The notes: generated from the sequence alone by a model not told the origin. Shown: positions 7,922 to 17,176, counted from the first letter of the stretch. The stretch is DNA of 49,716 nucleotides from Microbispora catharanthi (GCF_006334915.2 NZ_VDMA02000038.1:1-49716); one strand, 5' to 3'. Numbers and translations are program-made.

Positions 7922-8926
7922 ATGTTGATCGGTGATGTGGCACGACGGTCCGGGGTCAGCGCCCGCATGCTCAGGCATTACGAATCGCTCGGCCTGGTGC
8001 GGCCAACGGGTCGTACCGAGGCGGGCTATCGGGAGTACTCCAGCGAGGACATCCGGCGGATCTTCCATATCGAGAGCCTGCGGTCATTGGGGCTGTCGCT
8101 GCGTGAAGTCGGGCGTGCGCTGGATGATCCCGGCTTCACGCCCTCGGAACTCGTCGACGACCTCATCCGCCAGACGAGAGAACGCATCGCGGCCGAGACG
8201 GAACTGCTCACGCGACTGCGTCGGATCGGTGCCGCGGAACCCGCCGGCTGGGAGGACGTCCTCCGGATCGTGGCACTCCTCCAGGCCTTGGGGTCGGAGA
8301 GCGCAGGCAAGCGCCAGCGTGCGGCCCTGTCGTCGGTCGAAGAGGTTTCGGTGCCGGTGGAAGCTCTGGTCGAGGCAGCGCTGAGCGAGACGGACCCGAA
8401 CGTCGCCGGAGCCCTTCGATGGGCTCTGGCGCGATCGGGCGACAGCGGAGTGCCGCTGCTGGCGGAGGGCCTCGACTCGCCAGTGGCCGAGGTGCGGAAA
8501 CGTGCCGTCCAGTCCATCGCCGAGATTCCGAGCGGTGCGGCCACCGCACTGCTGCAGCACGCCCTCACGAACTCCGATGTCGTGGTTCGCGGGTGTGCGG
8601 CTCTGGCACTCGGGGCACGTGGAGCAGCCGACGCGGTCCCGACGCTCATCGACATGATCGTCGAGGGGACGAACGACGTCGATGCGGCCGATGCGCTGAG
8701 CGTGCTGGCGAGTGACCCCGCGTTGACGGATCAGATCGCTGCCAGGCTCGTCGGCTGTCTCGCCCAGAGCGGCATCGAGTCGTCTGCACGTCGACGGCTG
8801 ACACAGGCGCTCGCGGACATCCCGGGGATCACGACGTCGCGTGCCCTCGCAGATCTGTCGGACGACGGAGACCGTGCCGTTGCGCTTACCGCGACATACC
8901 TTCTCAAGCTGCGCAGCGCGCAATAA
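7922..8926 (+). CDS. MerR-family regulator with HEAT-repeat effector domain
   Basis: The 334-residue protein has an N-terminal MerR winged helix-turn-helix (MLIGDVARRSGVSARMLRHY, residues 1-70), a coiled-coil dimerisation helix (about 75-120), and then about 200 residues of HEAT repeats (SETDPNVAGALRWALARSG, DSPVAEVRKRAVQSIAEIPS and others). Usual MerR effectors are small ligand-binding domains, so the HEAT array suggests sensing through a protein or large ligand. It follows the HEAT protein by 6 nt, with GGAGGGG overlapping that gene's end, in one operon behind the MerR-type dyad. No Cys pair for metals is present. Target genes outside the operon are unknown. Confidence 0.85.
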   Translation: MLIGDVARRSGVSARMLRHYESLGLVRPTGRTEAGYREYSSEDIRRIFHIESLRSLGLSLREVGRALDDPGFTPSELVDDLIRQTRERIAAETELLTRLRRIGAAEPAGWEDVLRIVALLQALGSESAGKRQRAALSSVEEVSVPVEALVEAALSETDPNVAGALRWALARSGDSGVPLLAEGLDSPVAEVRKRAVQSIAEIPSGAATALLQHALTNSDVVVRGCAALALGARGAADAVPTLIDMIVEGTNDVDAADALSVLASDPALTDQIAARLVGCLAQSGIESSARRRLTQALADIPGITTSRALADLSDDGDRAVALTATYLLKLRSAQ

Positions 8927-9005
8927 CGGATCTTGTCTGGCTGCTGTGCTGCAACGAGCCCAGGGCGCCCAGCGCCGTCCCACTTCTGATCATCTCAGCG
9001 AGATA

Positions 9006-10313
9006 TCACGATCGGTCTGCACCACGCGGTCGTACCGGATGAAGGACCGGTGCAGCGTGGTCGACAAGCGGAGGGGTGGGGAAGTCGCGCAGGGGGCGGA
9101 ACGGGCTGAGCAGCAGGACGGCGAGTGAGAGGAGCTGGATGACGGCCATCAGCATCAGGGTCTCGCGTACGCCGACCGCCTCGCCCAGCACGCCGCCGAG
9201 CAGCCCGCCGAGGGGGATCGCGCCGTAGTTCAGGGCCGAGGCGCTCGCGGTGATCCGTCCGAACAGTTCGGCCGGGCAGTAGTGCTGGCGGAAGGTGCTC
9301 GTCAGGATGTTCGAGGCGACGATGCCCAGGCCGGTGCCGAAGCCGGCGGCGGTGAAGAGAACCAGCCCCGTGCCGCCGCTGCCGATCGGCCCGAGCACAG
9401 CCATCGGTGCGGCGAGCGCCTCGCACAGCAGGAATCCCCGTGCCGTTCCGAATCGCGTGGCCGTCCGGCCGGACAGCGCGGCGCCGAACAGGCCGCCCGA
9501 GCTTGCCACCGCCAGCACGACACCCACCTGTCCTGCCCCGGCGCCGAGGTCCCGGGTGAGGAACACGACCTGGATCGACGAGTAACCCATCAAGGCGATG
9601 TTGGACATCGCGCCGAAGGCGGTGAGCGTGCGCAGATAGGGGTCGCGGACGACGAACCGCAGCCCGTCGCGGATCTCTGCGCGCAGCCGCCGTTTCGCGG
9701 CACCCTCCCGGCGGGTCTCGCGCGTGCCCACGGAACGCAGGCACAGCACGGCGATCGCGAAGCTGACCGCGTCGGCCAGTACGCCGCTGACCGCGCCGAA
9801 CCATTGCGCGAGCAGCCCTGCCAGCCCCGGACCGGCGATCTGCGCGGCCGATTCGCTGCCCTGGAGCTTGGCGTTGGCTTCCAGCAGCCGCTCGCTCTCG
9901 ACCAACACGGGCAGGTAGGCCCGGTAGGCGAGGGTGAAGAACACCCTCGCCGCACCGCCCGTCGTGGCCGCCACGAGCAGGTGCGCCGTCGTCAGCGCGC
10001 CGAGCCATGCCACGATCGGCACGCTCGCGAACACCGCCATGGACACGCTGTTGCACGCCAGCATCACCGGCCGTTTCGGCATCCGGTCCACCCATGCGCC
10101 TGCGGGCAGTCCGACCAGCAGCCACGGCAGCCAGGCGGCCGCGGTCAGCAGCCCGACGGTCAGCGGGCTCGCGTGCAGTGTCATCACGGCGGCCAGTGGA
10201 AGCGCCACACCGCCGACGGAGCTGCCGAGCGTGCTCGTCGTCTCGCCGATCCACAACAACCGGAAGTCGCGAGTCCCCAGCAGTCCGCCGCGTACGACCG
10301 GCGTCGTGGTCAC
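9006..10313 (-). CDS. MFS efflux transporter (MFS_3 / macrolide-efflux type)
   Basis: The 435-residue protein has about 12 transmembrane helices and MFS loop motifs such as GLPAGAWVDRMPKRPVMLAC (motif A region, 2-3 loop). The fold and length fit the MFS_3 group of drug and secretion exporters. The start is a GTG whose GTGA overlaps the stop of the upstream ArsR-like gene by 4 nt, giving translational coupling to its presumed repressor. The longer frame upstream is a shadow of that regulator gene. The substrate is unknown; export of a toxic small molecule is inferred from the repressor pairing. Confidence 0.88.
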   Translation of the reverse strand: MTTTPVVRGGLLGTRDFRLLWIGETTSTLGSSVGGVALPLAAVMTLHASPLTVGLLTAAAWLPWLLVGLPAGAWVDRMPKRPVMLACNSVSMAVFASVPIVAWLGALTTAHLLVAATTGGAARVFFTLAYRAYLPVLVESERLLEANAKLQGSESAAQIAGPGLAGLLAQWFGAVSGVLADAVSFAIAVLCLRSVGTRETRREGAAKRRLRAEIRDGLRFVVRDPYLRTLTAFGAMSNIALMGYSSIQVVFLTRDLGAGAGQVGVVLAVASSGGLFGAALSGRTATRFGTARGFLLCEALAAPMAVLGPIGSGGTGLVLFTAAGFGTGLGIVASNILTSTFRQHYCPAELFGRITASASALNYGAIPLGGLLGGVLGEAVGVRETLMLMAVIQLLSLAVLLLSPFRPLRDFPTPPLVDHAAPVLHPVRPRGADRS

Positions 10314-10873
10314 GGCCGGCCCGGCACGGCGCGGACGGTGAGGAAGACAAGCGTGCGTTCTTCCCCGTCGTCGGGAACCTCCCGGTCGGCCAGCGAGGCG
10401 AACAGGGCGAAGATCTGCTCTTCCAACTCGGCGAGCTCGGCGACCGACAGCCTCGCCCAGTGGTCGGTGGTGAACGCCGCTCGCCGCCACGGCTCCGGGT
10501 AGCCGTCGCGCTCGGCGAACCACTGCCGTACGAGCGCGGTCTGCCGGTCGAGGACGAGCGATTCCGCCGCCGCGGCCACGGGATCGTCGGGGAAGTCCGA
10601 CGCCGACCAGCTGAGGACGTCCGGCGACCTGCGCCACCAGCGCTCCCGGCGGTCACGCGCGAGCTCCGGCACCTCCTCGACGAGTTCGCTCGCGGCGAGG
10701 ACCTTCAGATGATGGCTGATGTTGCCGACGGCCTGCCCGGTCCTGTCGGCGAGCACCGACGCCGTCGAGGGCCCGTCCACCCGCAGGATGTCGAGCAGCC
10801 GCCGGCGCAGCGGGTGTGACATCGCGGCGAGCACCTTCGAGTCGCGTACTTCACGCGTTGGGCGATCACTCAC
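10310..10873 (-). CDS. ArsR-like winged-helix repressor
   Basis: The 187-residue protein has an N-terminal winged helix of the HTH_20/ArsR type (DSKVLAAMSHPLRRRLLDIL, then SVLADRTGQAVGNISHHLKV) and a helical, Trp-rich C-terminal part (WWRRSPDVLSWSASDFPDD) likely to bind the inducer or dimerise. No Cys-x-Cys metal site is seen. It is the first gene of a two-gene operon with the MFS exporter, and an excellent 32-bp dyad lies 15 nt upstream of its start, so it is probably an autorepressor released by the exporter's substrate. Confidence 0.85.
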   Translation of the reverse strand: MSDRPTREVRDSKVLAAMSHPLRRRLLDILRVDGPSTASVLADRTGQAVGNISHHLKVLAASELVEEVPELARDRRERWWRRSPDVLSWSASDFPDDPVAAAAESLVLDRQTALVRQWFAERDGYPEPWRRAAFTTDHWARLSVAELAELEEQIFALFASLADREVPDDGEERTLVFLTVRAVPGRP

Positions 10874-10888
10874 CCGCCCACCCTAGAA

Positions 10889-10920
10889 GCACAAGAGGTG
10901 TTGTGCAACAACTCTTGTGC
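10889..10920. promoter_or_regulatory. 32-bp nested dyad operator upstream of ArsR-like gene
   Basis: Outer arms GCACAAGAG (10889-10897) and CTCTTGTGC (10912-10920) are perfect. An inner pair TGTTG/CAACA (10899-10903, 10906-10910) shares the same centre between 10904 and 10905. Only the central TG and one flanking pair break the symmetry. Location just upstream of the repressor-exporter operon makes it the likely repressor site. Confidence 0.75.
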
Positions 10921-11152
10921 GTCCGCGTGGATCGCTGCACAGTCACCACTGGGCGTCCCGTCATCCCCCGGATGGCCAGGACCACGGTGCAGCTGACGGT
11001 GGCCGCTTGACGCCCAGACGGAGCTGGAGCCGCGTAGCCGACGGGGACGACCGCGAGCCGTCTTTTGCCAAGGTGAGGCCCTTCGGGAACCATGGGAAAA
11101 CCGTGCTTTGCGTAAATTGAGAAGCCGATATTCGACGCATCAAGGGCGCCCT

Positions 11153-11590
11153 ATGGCTACTTTCTGGGACCTCAAGCACTGGTTGGCCGACGCGATCAAC
11201 AATCACGACATACCGGGGATCCTCTGCTGCTACAGCCCCGGCGCCGTGTATGTCACGCCGTCAGGCGTGGCGGAAGGCCACGACCAGATCGCCTGGATGT
11301 ACGAGCAGTTCTTCAGGGCCTTTCCGGACTTCCACGCGACGGCCTGGTTCGAGCTCGGCGACTGTGACAACCCCGCCGTCACGGAATGGACCTATACCGG
11401 CACCCATAAGGGGCCTTTCCTGCTGCCGGACGGGCGCGAGATAGAGGGAACGGACCGTCACATCACTCTCCGCGCCACCTGCTCGACCTTCGTCAGGGAC
11501 AGCAGGATCGTCACGCACCGCGAATACTTCGACCAGCTGGAGCTCTACAGCCAGCTCGGCTTCGGGCTGACGAAGATCGAGCACGGGTGA
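11153..11590 (+). CDS. SnoaL-like / ester cyclase-family protein
   Basis: The 145-residue protein has an NTF2-like fold signature: an N-terminal helix (WDLKHWLADAINNHDIPGIL) followed by YSPGAVYVTPSGVAEGHDQI, an FFRAFPDFHATAWFELGD segment and alternating strands. SnoaL-like proteins include polyketide cyclases and many non-catalytic small-molecule binders. The start is ATG at 11153 with AAGGG at 6-nt spacing; a TTG at 11108 lacks a site. It is monocistronic and ends at a strong hairpin shared with the convergent pntB. The substrate is not deducible. Confidence 0.75.
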   Translation: MATFWDLKHWLADAINNHDIPGILCCYSPGAVYVTPSGVAEGHDQIAWMYEQFFRAFPDFHATAWFELGDCDNPAVTEWTYTGTHKGPFLLPDGREIEGTDRHITLRATCSTFVRDSRIVTHREYFDQLELYSQLGFGLTKIEHG

Positions 11591-11594
11591 CCGC

Positions 11595-11620
11595 GGCCGG
11601 GAGGCGTCGTCCTCCCGGCC
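11595..11620. terminator. Bidirectional hairpin between SnoaL-like gene and pntB
   Basis: GGCCGGGAGG (11595-11604) pairs perfectly with CCTCCCGGCC (11611-11620) around a 6-nt loop CGTCGT. It lies between two convergent genes, 5 nt after the SnoaL-like stop, and lacks a T-tract on either side. Confidence 0.7.
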
Positions 11621-11654
11621 CGGATCGGCGCTCGTCGGCAGGCTGGTCACATCG

Positions 11655-13061
11655 TCAGAGCGCGGAGACGATCTCCTCGACGCGTTGCCTGGCGTCGCCG
11701 AAGAGCATCCTGCTGTTGTGCCGGAAGAACAGGGGGTTCTGCACCCCGGCGTAGCCCGTGGCCATCGACCGTTTGAAGACGACCACGTTCTCGGCCTCCC
11801 ACACGCGCAGGACGGGCATCCCGGCGATGGGGCTGTCCGGGTCCTCGACGGCCCCCGGATTCACGGTGTCGTTGGCGCCGATGACGAGGACGACCGACGT
11901 GGTGGCGAAATCGTCGTTGATCTCGTCCATTTCGAGCACGATGTCGTACGGCACCTTGGCCTCGGCGAGCAGGACGTTCATGTGACCGGGCAGGCGGCCG
12001 GCGACCGGGTGGATGCCGAAGCGCACCTCGACGCCGCGTTCCCGCAGCTTGCGGGTGAGGTCGGCGACCGGATACTGCGCCTGCGCGACCGCCATGCCGT
12101 ACCCGGGGGTGATGACGACGGACTTGGCCTCCTTGAGCAGGTCGGCGGTCTCGGCGGCGGTGATCTCCTTGTGCTCGCCGTAGTCGCGGTCGCCGGCGGG
12201 GCCCGCCTCGATGCCGAAACCCCCGGCGATCACGGAGATGAACGACCGGTTCATCGCCTGGCACATCACGTACGACAGGTAGGCGCCGGACGAGCCCACG
12301 AGGGCGCCGGTGACGATCAGCAGGTTGTTGTCGAGCAGGAACCCGGACGCCGCGGCCGCCCACCCCGAGTAGCTGTTCAGCATCGAGACGACGACGGGCA
12401 TGTCCCCGCCGCCGATGGAGGCGACCAGGTGCCAGCCGAGCAGCAGCGCCACGGCGGTCAGCGCGACGAGCAGCCCGAGGTTCGGGGAGATCACGAAGAG
12501 CACGGTCAGGACCGCGAACGCCGCGAGCGCGCCCAGGTTCAGGTGGTTCTTGCCCGGCAGCATCATCGGGCGGGAGTCGATCCGGGCCGACAGCTTGAGG
12601 AACGCGACGACCGACCCGGTGAACGTGAGCGCCCCGATGAACACGCCGATGGACACCTCGGCGTGGTGGACGCCCAGCAGCGAGCCGGGGACCTCCGCCC
12701 GCGCCCCGCCCCCGTTCTCGACCTCCAGGAAGCCGTTCCAGCCGACCATGACGGCGGCGAGGCCGACGAAGCTGTGCAGGATGGCGATGAGTTCCGGCAT
12801 GGCGGTCATCTCGACGATCCGGGCCCGCCAGAGCCCGACGGCGGCGCCGATCACCATCGCGGCCAGGAGCAGGACCACCGCGAGGGTCTCGCCGCCGTCC
12901 GCGGCGAGGACGACCGTCGCGGCGAGCGCGATGACCATGCCGGAGATGCCCAGCACGACGCCGGAGCGTGCGGTCTCGTGCTTGGACAGGCCGGCGAGGC
13001 TGAGGATGAACAGAAGGGCGGCGACGATGTAGGCGGCCTGTGCGGCCGTGGCGAGGGTCAC
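11655..13061 (-). CDS. pntB: NAD(P) transhydrogenase subunit beta
   Basis: The 468-residue protein starts at GTG 2 nt after the pntA stop, with GAGGAG inside the end of pntA. Residues 1-270 are membrane domain II (about eight to nine helices). Residues 290-468 are the NADP(H)-binding domain III, with SVVITPGYGMAVAQAQYPVA, the GANDTVNPGA motif and MATGYAGVQNPLFF. Together with PntA it couples proton entry to hydride transfer from NADH to NADP, supplying NADPH. Length and motifs are those of an intact PntB. Confidence 0.96.
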   Translation of the reverse strand: MTLATAAQAAYIVAALLFILSLAGLSKHETARSGVVLGISGMVIALAATVVLAADGGETLAVVLLLAAMVIGAAVGLWRARIVEMTAMPELIAILHSFVGLAAVMVGWNGFLEVENGGGARAEVPGSLLGVHHAEVSIGVFIGALTFTGSVVAFLKLSARIDSRPMMLPGKNHLNLGALAAFAVLTVLFVISPNLGLLVALTAVALLLGWHLVASIGGGDMPVVVSMLNSYSGWAAAASGFLLDNNLLIVTGALVGSSGAYLSYVMCQAMNRSFISVIAGGFGIEAGPAGDRDYGEHKEITAAETADLLKEAKSVVITPGYGMAVAQAQYPVADLTRKLRERGVEVRFGIHPVAGRLPGHMNVLLAEAKVPYDIVLEMDEINDDFATTSVVLVIGANDTVNPGAVEDPDSPIAGMPVLRVWEAENVVVFKRSMATGYAGVQNPLFFRHNSRMLFGDARQRVEEIVSAL

Positions 13062-13063
13062 GG

Positions 13064-14629
13064 TCAGCTCCTCGTGAACATGCCGAGCATGCGCCGGGTC
13101 ACGGCGAAGCCGCCGACGATGTTGATGCTCGCCAGCAGGATGGCGATGAACGACAGGACGGCGACGACCGTGTCGCCCTGCCCGATCTGGAGCAGCGCGC
13201 CGACCACGATGATCCCGGAGATGGCGTTGGTGATCGACATCAGCGGCGTGTGCAGCGCGTGGTGGACGTTGCCGATGACGTAGTAGCCGATCACGATCGA
13301 CAGGACGAAGACGGTGACGTGCTCGATCAGCGTGTTCGGCGAGAAGGCGGTCAGGAGGAACAGCGCGGCGGCGACGGCGGCGGTGACCAGATGGCGTCGC
13401 CGTCCGGGCGGCGACGGCGGTCGCCCGGAGGGAGCCGCCGCCGTTCCCCGCACCGGGGCGGCCGGGGTGGCGGGGGCGGCGGGGGCCGCGCTCACCGGCA
13501 CGGGCGGCGGCGGCCAGGTCTTCTCGCCGTCGCGGACGACGGTCATCGCGCGCTGCACGACGTCGTCGAAGTCCAGCACGAGCCGGCCGTCCATGCCCGG
13601 GGTGAGCAGCTTCATCAGGTTGACGACGTTGGTGCCGTAGAGCTGCGAGGCCTGCGCCGGCAGCCGCCCCGCGAGGTCGGTGTAGCCGATGATGGTCACG
13701 CCGTTCTCGGTCACGACCGCCTCCCCGGGGCGGGTGCCCTCGACGTTCCCGCCCTGCGCGGCGGCCATGTCGACGACGACGCTGCCCGGGCGAATGCGCG
13801 CCACGTGCTCGGCCGTGAGCAGCCGGGGGGCGGGACGTCCGGGGATCAGGGCGGTGGTGATGACGATGTCCACGTCGGCGGCCTGCTCGGCGTACATCTC
13901 GGCGGCGCGGCGGTCGTAGTCCCGCGAGGTCTCCCGGGCGTACCCGTCCGTGCTCGTCTCCTGGGCGACCCCGACGTCGAGGAACTCCGCGCCCAGCGAG
14001 CGCACCTGCTCGGCGACCTCGGGACGGGGGTCGGTCGCGCGTACGATCGCGCCCAGGCTGGTCGCCGTGGCGATGGCCGCCAGCCCCGCCACGCCCGCGC
14101 CCGCCACCAGGACCTTGGCCGGGGGGACCTTCCCCGCCGCGGTCACCTGGCCGGTGAAGAGCCGCCCGAACGCGTGCGCCGCCTCGATGACGGCGCGGTA
14201 ACCGGCGATGTTCGCCATCGAGCTCAGCACGTCGAGCGACTGCGCACGGGAGACGCGCGGCACGGCGTCCATCGCGAGCACGGTGATCGGCCGTCGCGCG
14301 AGCGCGTCCACCAGATCGGCGTTCGCCGCCGGGCCGATCAGGGAGACGAGCGTGGCTCCCTCGCGCAACGCCGCGGTCTCGTCCGCCGACGGCGCGTTCA
14401 CCTTCAGCACGACGTCGGCGTCCCACGTCTCCTCGCGGCCGGCGATCCGCGCCCCGGTCCTGGCGTACGCGTCGTCCGTGAAGCCCGACCGTCCGCCGGC
14501 GCCCTTTTCGACGATCACCTCGTAGCCGAGCGAGACCAACTGCGCGACGGTGGCCGGGGTGGCCGCCACGCGTGTCTCGCCCGGCGCCGATTCGGCGACC
14601 ACGCCCAGGCGTTGCGCTGAGTGACTCAT
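13064..14629 (-). CDS. pntA: NAD(P) transhydrogenase subunit alpha (single-chain)
   Basis: The 521-residue protein starts at ATG 14629 after AAAGGA. Residues 1-370 are the NAD(H)-binding domain I, related to alanine dehydrogenase, with the Rossmann motif VLVAGAGVAGLAAIATATSL and the mobile-loop region NGVTIIGYTDLAGRLPAQAS. A Pro/Ala-rich linker (about 385-425) leads to four membrane helices ending in RRMLGMFTRS. Some actinobacteria split this subunit in two; here it is one chain. It forms the proton-translocating transhydrogenase with PntB, which follows 2 nt later. Confidence 0.95.
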   Translation of the reverse strand: MSHSAQRLGVVAESAPGETRVAATPATVAQLVSLGYEVIVEKGAGGRSGFTDDAYARTGARIAGREETWDADVVLKVNAPSADETAALREGATLVSLIGPAANADLVDALARRPITVLAMDAVPRVSRAQSLDVLSSMANIAGYRAVIEAAHAFGRLFTGQVTAAGKVPPAKVLVAGAGVAGLAAIATATSLGAIVRATDPRPEVAEQVRSLGAEFLDVGVAQETSTDGYARETSRDYDRRAAEMYAEQAADVDIVITTALIPGRPAPRLLTAEHVARIRPGSVVVDMAAAQGGNVEGTRPGEAVVTENGVTIIGYTDLAGRLPAQASQLYGTNVVNLMKLLTPGMDGRLVLDFDDVVQRAMTVVRDGEKTWPPPPVPVSAAPAAPATPAAPVRGTAAAPSGRPPSPPGRRRHLVTAAVAAALFLLTAFSPNTLIEHVTVFVLSIVIGYYVIGNVHHALHTPLMSITNAISGIIVVGALLQIGQGDTVVAVLSFIAILLASINIVGGFAVTRRMLGMFTRS

Positions 14630-15182
14630 CACGATCCTTTCTGTCGGGCGGGTCGTCGGGTTGGCCGACCCTGCGGTCGCCGCCGTCCTCCGCTCACTCG
14701 TGGGTCGCGGTGGTTGGAACGGCGGCATGCCACGCGTCGCCGTACGGGCGGCGGTGAAAGGGATGGATGCGATTTGATGTGAATATCGGGGAGATTGTCC
14801 CGACTTCCCTGCGTGCGGATCAAGGTGTACCTGCCGGTGGTTGTCCACACGGCATGAGTCCTCGGATCTCCCAGCTCACCGGGCGCTCAGTTCCCCGGGC
14901 GCTGCAACTTTCATCCGAGGCGCGGGCCGGCCCGGCTCGTCTCGGCGGAAACCCGAGGTCATCGGCGGCTCCCGCAGGCGGCGCCGGAGTCCCCCTGGCG
15001 CGGGACCTCGGGCGGTTGACATCATTGCCGATCATGGGCGCGGCCGCCGCTCGCCGCGTACGGCCCAGGGGAGCAGCAGTGGTCCGGGGGATGGACCCCG
15101 CTTCGAGACGGAAGGACTTTCGTGCTTTGAAGCGGTAGGACACCGCGCGGCGAGGACCGGCAGGTGCGAGAGGAGACGGCAC
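14630..15182. other. 553-bp divergent intergenic region, pntA / PIG-V-like gene
   Basis: No convincing gene is seen. Reading frames here are Arg/Pro/Ala-rich shadows without ribosome binding sites. A TTGACA at 15016-15021 could be a -35 for the rightward gene but has no clear -10. A somewhat AT-richer patch near 14755-14800 may hold the pntA promoter. Confidence 0.5.
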
Positions 15183-16406
15183 GTGACGGCTTTCGTCCAG
15201 GAAGCTGAGCACGACCCCGAGCGCGGGGAGCGAACCGGGCCGGACACGGAGGCCGCCGGGCACTCGGGCCTTCCCGCCGGCCGGGCCGCCGCGGAACCGC
15301 TGCGGCGCAGCGCCACCGTCCGGGACGCCCTGCTGCTGTGGGTGGGCACCAGGGCGGGCATGCTCCTCGTGGCGGTCTACGGAATCCTGATCGTCTCGGG
15401 CCAGAACCACGCCCCGCTGCTGGAGCGGTGGAAGTTCTGGGACGTCGACCTGTTCCGGAAGATCGCGGAGTTCGGCTACGACGGCGACCCCAAACTGGAG
15501 CCCGATCCGGGACTGCCGGCGTTCTTCCCCGGCCTGCCGCTGGCGCTGCGGCTGGTCCACCTGGTGGTGGACGACTGGACGCTGGCCGGGCTGATCATCT
15601 CGTTCGTGGCCGGCGCGGTGGCCGTGGTGGCGCTGGCCCGGCTCGCCGACTTCGAGGGGCCCGCCGGGGCGGGGCGCTGGGCCGTCCTGGCACTGCTGCT
15701 GTGTCCCCCCGCCGTCTTCCTGTTCGCCGGCTACACCGAGGCGCTCTTCCTCGCCTTCGCGCTGCCCGCCTGGCTGGCGGCCCGCCGCCGCACCTGGCCG
15801 CTGGCCTGCGCCCTGGCCGCCGGGGCGTCCTGCGTACGGATCACCGGCCTGTTCCTCGCCGTCGCGCTGATCGTCGAGTTCGTCGTGAGCCGCATCCGGA
15901 GGGACGGCTGGGCGGGCTGGTGGCGGGGGGCCTGGCTGGCGCTGCCGTTCGCGCCGATCCTCGCGTACGCCGCCTACCAGTACTCCCGTACGGGTGACTG
16001 GCTGGCCTGGAACAACGCGCAGCAGACCGGATGGGGGCGGAAACCGGTCTGGCCCTGGGAGGCGTTCCGCACGACGTGGGACTCGACCGGCGGGGACGGC
16101 GGGTTCGCGCCGATGTTCCGTCTCGAGATCGCGGCGGCGATCGTGGGGGTGCTGCTGCTCGTCTGGCTGCTCGTCACCCGCCGCTGGGCGGAGTTCGTCT
16201 ACGTCGGGCTGCAGGTGGGCGCGCTGGTCACCTCCACGTTCTACATGTCGATCCCCCGGTCGGCGCTGTTGTGGTGGCCGCTGTGGGTGCTCATCGGCCG
16301 GGCGGGCGCCCGCCACCGATCGGTGATCATCCTCTATGCCGCGGTGATCGGGCCGCTCATGGTGCCGATGATGATGTCCTTCCTCAACAGCTCCTGGACC
16401 GGCTGA
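15183..16406 (+). CDS. PIG-V-like mannosyltransferase (GT-C fold)
   Basis: The 407-residue protein starts at GTG 15183 with AGGAG upstream; the longer frame above it is non-coding. After a polar N-terminus (1-45) there are about nine to ten membrane helices. The first external loop has WKFWDVDLFRKIAEFGYDGD, the acidic WD-containing motif of PIG-V family GT-C enzymes, and FFPGLPLALRLVHLVVDDW follows it. The family transfers mannose from polyprenyl-phosphate-mannose to lipids or proteins on the outer face of the membrane. The acceptor here is unknown. Confidence 0.8.
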   Translation: MTAFVQEAEHDPERGERTGPDTEAAGHSGLPAGRAAAEPLRRSATVRDALLLWVGTRAGMLLVAVYGILIVSGQNHAPLLERWKFWDVDLFRKIAEFGYDGDPKLEPDPGLPAFFPGLPLALRLVHLVVDDWTLAGLIISFVAGAVAVVALARLADFEGPAGAGRWAVLALLLCPPAVFLFAGYTEALFLAFALPAWLAARRRTWPLACALAAGASCVRITGLFLAVALIVEFVVSRIRRDGWAGWWRGAWLALPFAPILAYAAYQYSRTGDWLAWNNAQQTGWGRKPVWPWEAFRTTWDSTGGDGGFAPMFRLEIAAAIVGVLLLVWLLVTRRWAEFVYVGLQVGALVTSTFYMSIPRSALLWWPLWVLIGRAGARHRSVIILYAAVIGPLMVPMMMSFLNSSWTG

Positions 16407-16447
16407 ACCGCCGCCCGCGATGCCCCGCCCGCCTGGGGCCGGCCGAC

Positions 16448-17011
16448 TCACTCGCCCAGGGAGTCCACCTGGACGCGGCACACTCCGTAAGGGCCGGTGG
16501 ATTTCGCCTGCCGTACGGTCTTCCCGTCCACCTTTATCCGGCACGTCACCGTGCCCTGGTCGGCGGCGTTCTGCACCCACAGGCTGACTGTCGGAGTGCC
16601 TTCCGCCAATTGCCGGGACTTGGTGAAGGGCAGGGAAACGCCGGCCTCCTGCTTCAGGTCGAAGCCCGAGGTGTAGGTGATGTTGCTCGCCGAATCGGCC
16701 CCGCCGTCCCCCTCGGCCTCGAACACGACCTCGTGCTTGGGCCCGTCCGCGTCCACCGGGAAGCTGGGGAACGGGGTGAGCTGGGAGATGGCCTTGTTGA
16801 CCTCCTCCGCCCCCTTGTTCGCCGCGACCACCACCACCGCGAAGCACCCGCCGAGGAGCAGCAGGAGAAGCACGCCGATGACGGCCAGGATCAGACCCAC
16901 GTTGGACTTCTTCGGGGGCGGCTGCGGCGGGTAGCCCGGCTGATGCGGGTAGCCGTACCCAGGGGGCGGGCCGTACGGGGGCTGACCGGGAGGACCTTGC
17001 TGGTACGCCAT
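16448..17011 (-). CDS. MmpS-like membrane-anchored protein with Pro-rich N-terminus
   Basis: The 187-residue protein has a Pro/Gly/Tyr-rich cytoplasmic N-terminus (1-36), one transmembrane helix (about 38-63, VGLILAVIGVLLLLLLGGCF), and an extracellular beta-rich domain resembling MmpS accessory proteins (SNITYTSGFDLKQEAGVSLP, GTVTCRIKVDGKTVRQ). Two Cys residues in the outer domain (TCRI, GVCRV) could pair. MmpS proteins assist MmpL transporters, but no mmpL gene is nearby. A role as a stand-alone envelope protein is equally possible. Confidence 0.75.
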   Translation of the reverse strand: MAYQQGPPGQPPYGPPPGYGYPHQPGYPPQPPPKKSNVGLILAVIGVLLLLLLGGCFAVVVVAANKGAEEVNKAISQLTPFPSFPVDADGPKHEVVFEAEGDGGADSASNITYTSGFDLKQEAGVSLPFTKSRQLAEGTPTVSLWVQNAADQGTVTCRIKVDGKTVRQAKSTGPYGVCRVQVDSLGE

Positions 17012-17176
17012 CGTCGGGAACTCCGGGGGGTGTTCGAAACCTTGACGGAGTTGGGACGGACGGCGTCTCCGGTCGGGTTACCCCTCGCTGGAGGGAGAGA
17101 TCAGATCGTTAGCAAGATCCTCGTCGCCCGCTAAATGCAGATGCGGGCGCCTGATCCAGCTCGGCAGGATGGCGAG

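Noticed and set aside
13062..14426. Very long minus-strand ORF (923 codons) ending as pntB
   Set aside because: Its first half is an out-of-frame shadow of pntA; only the part from GTG 13061 is PntB.
15016..15045. Sigma-A promoter for the PIG-V-like gene
   Set aside because: TTGACA is present but there is no acceptable -10 at 16-18 nt; too weak to list as a promoter.
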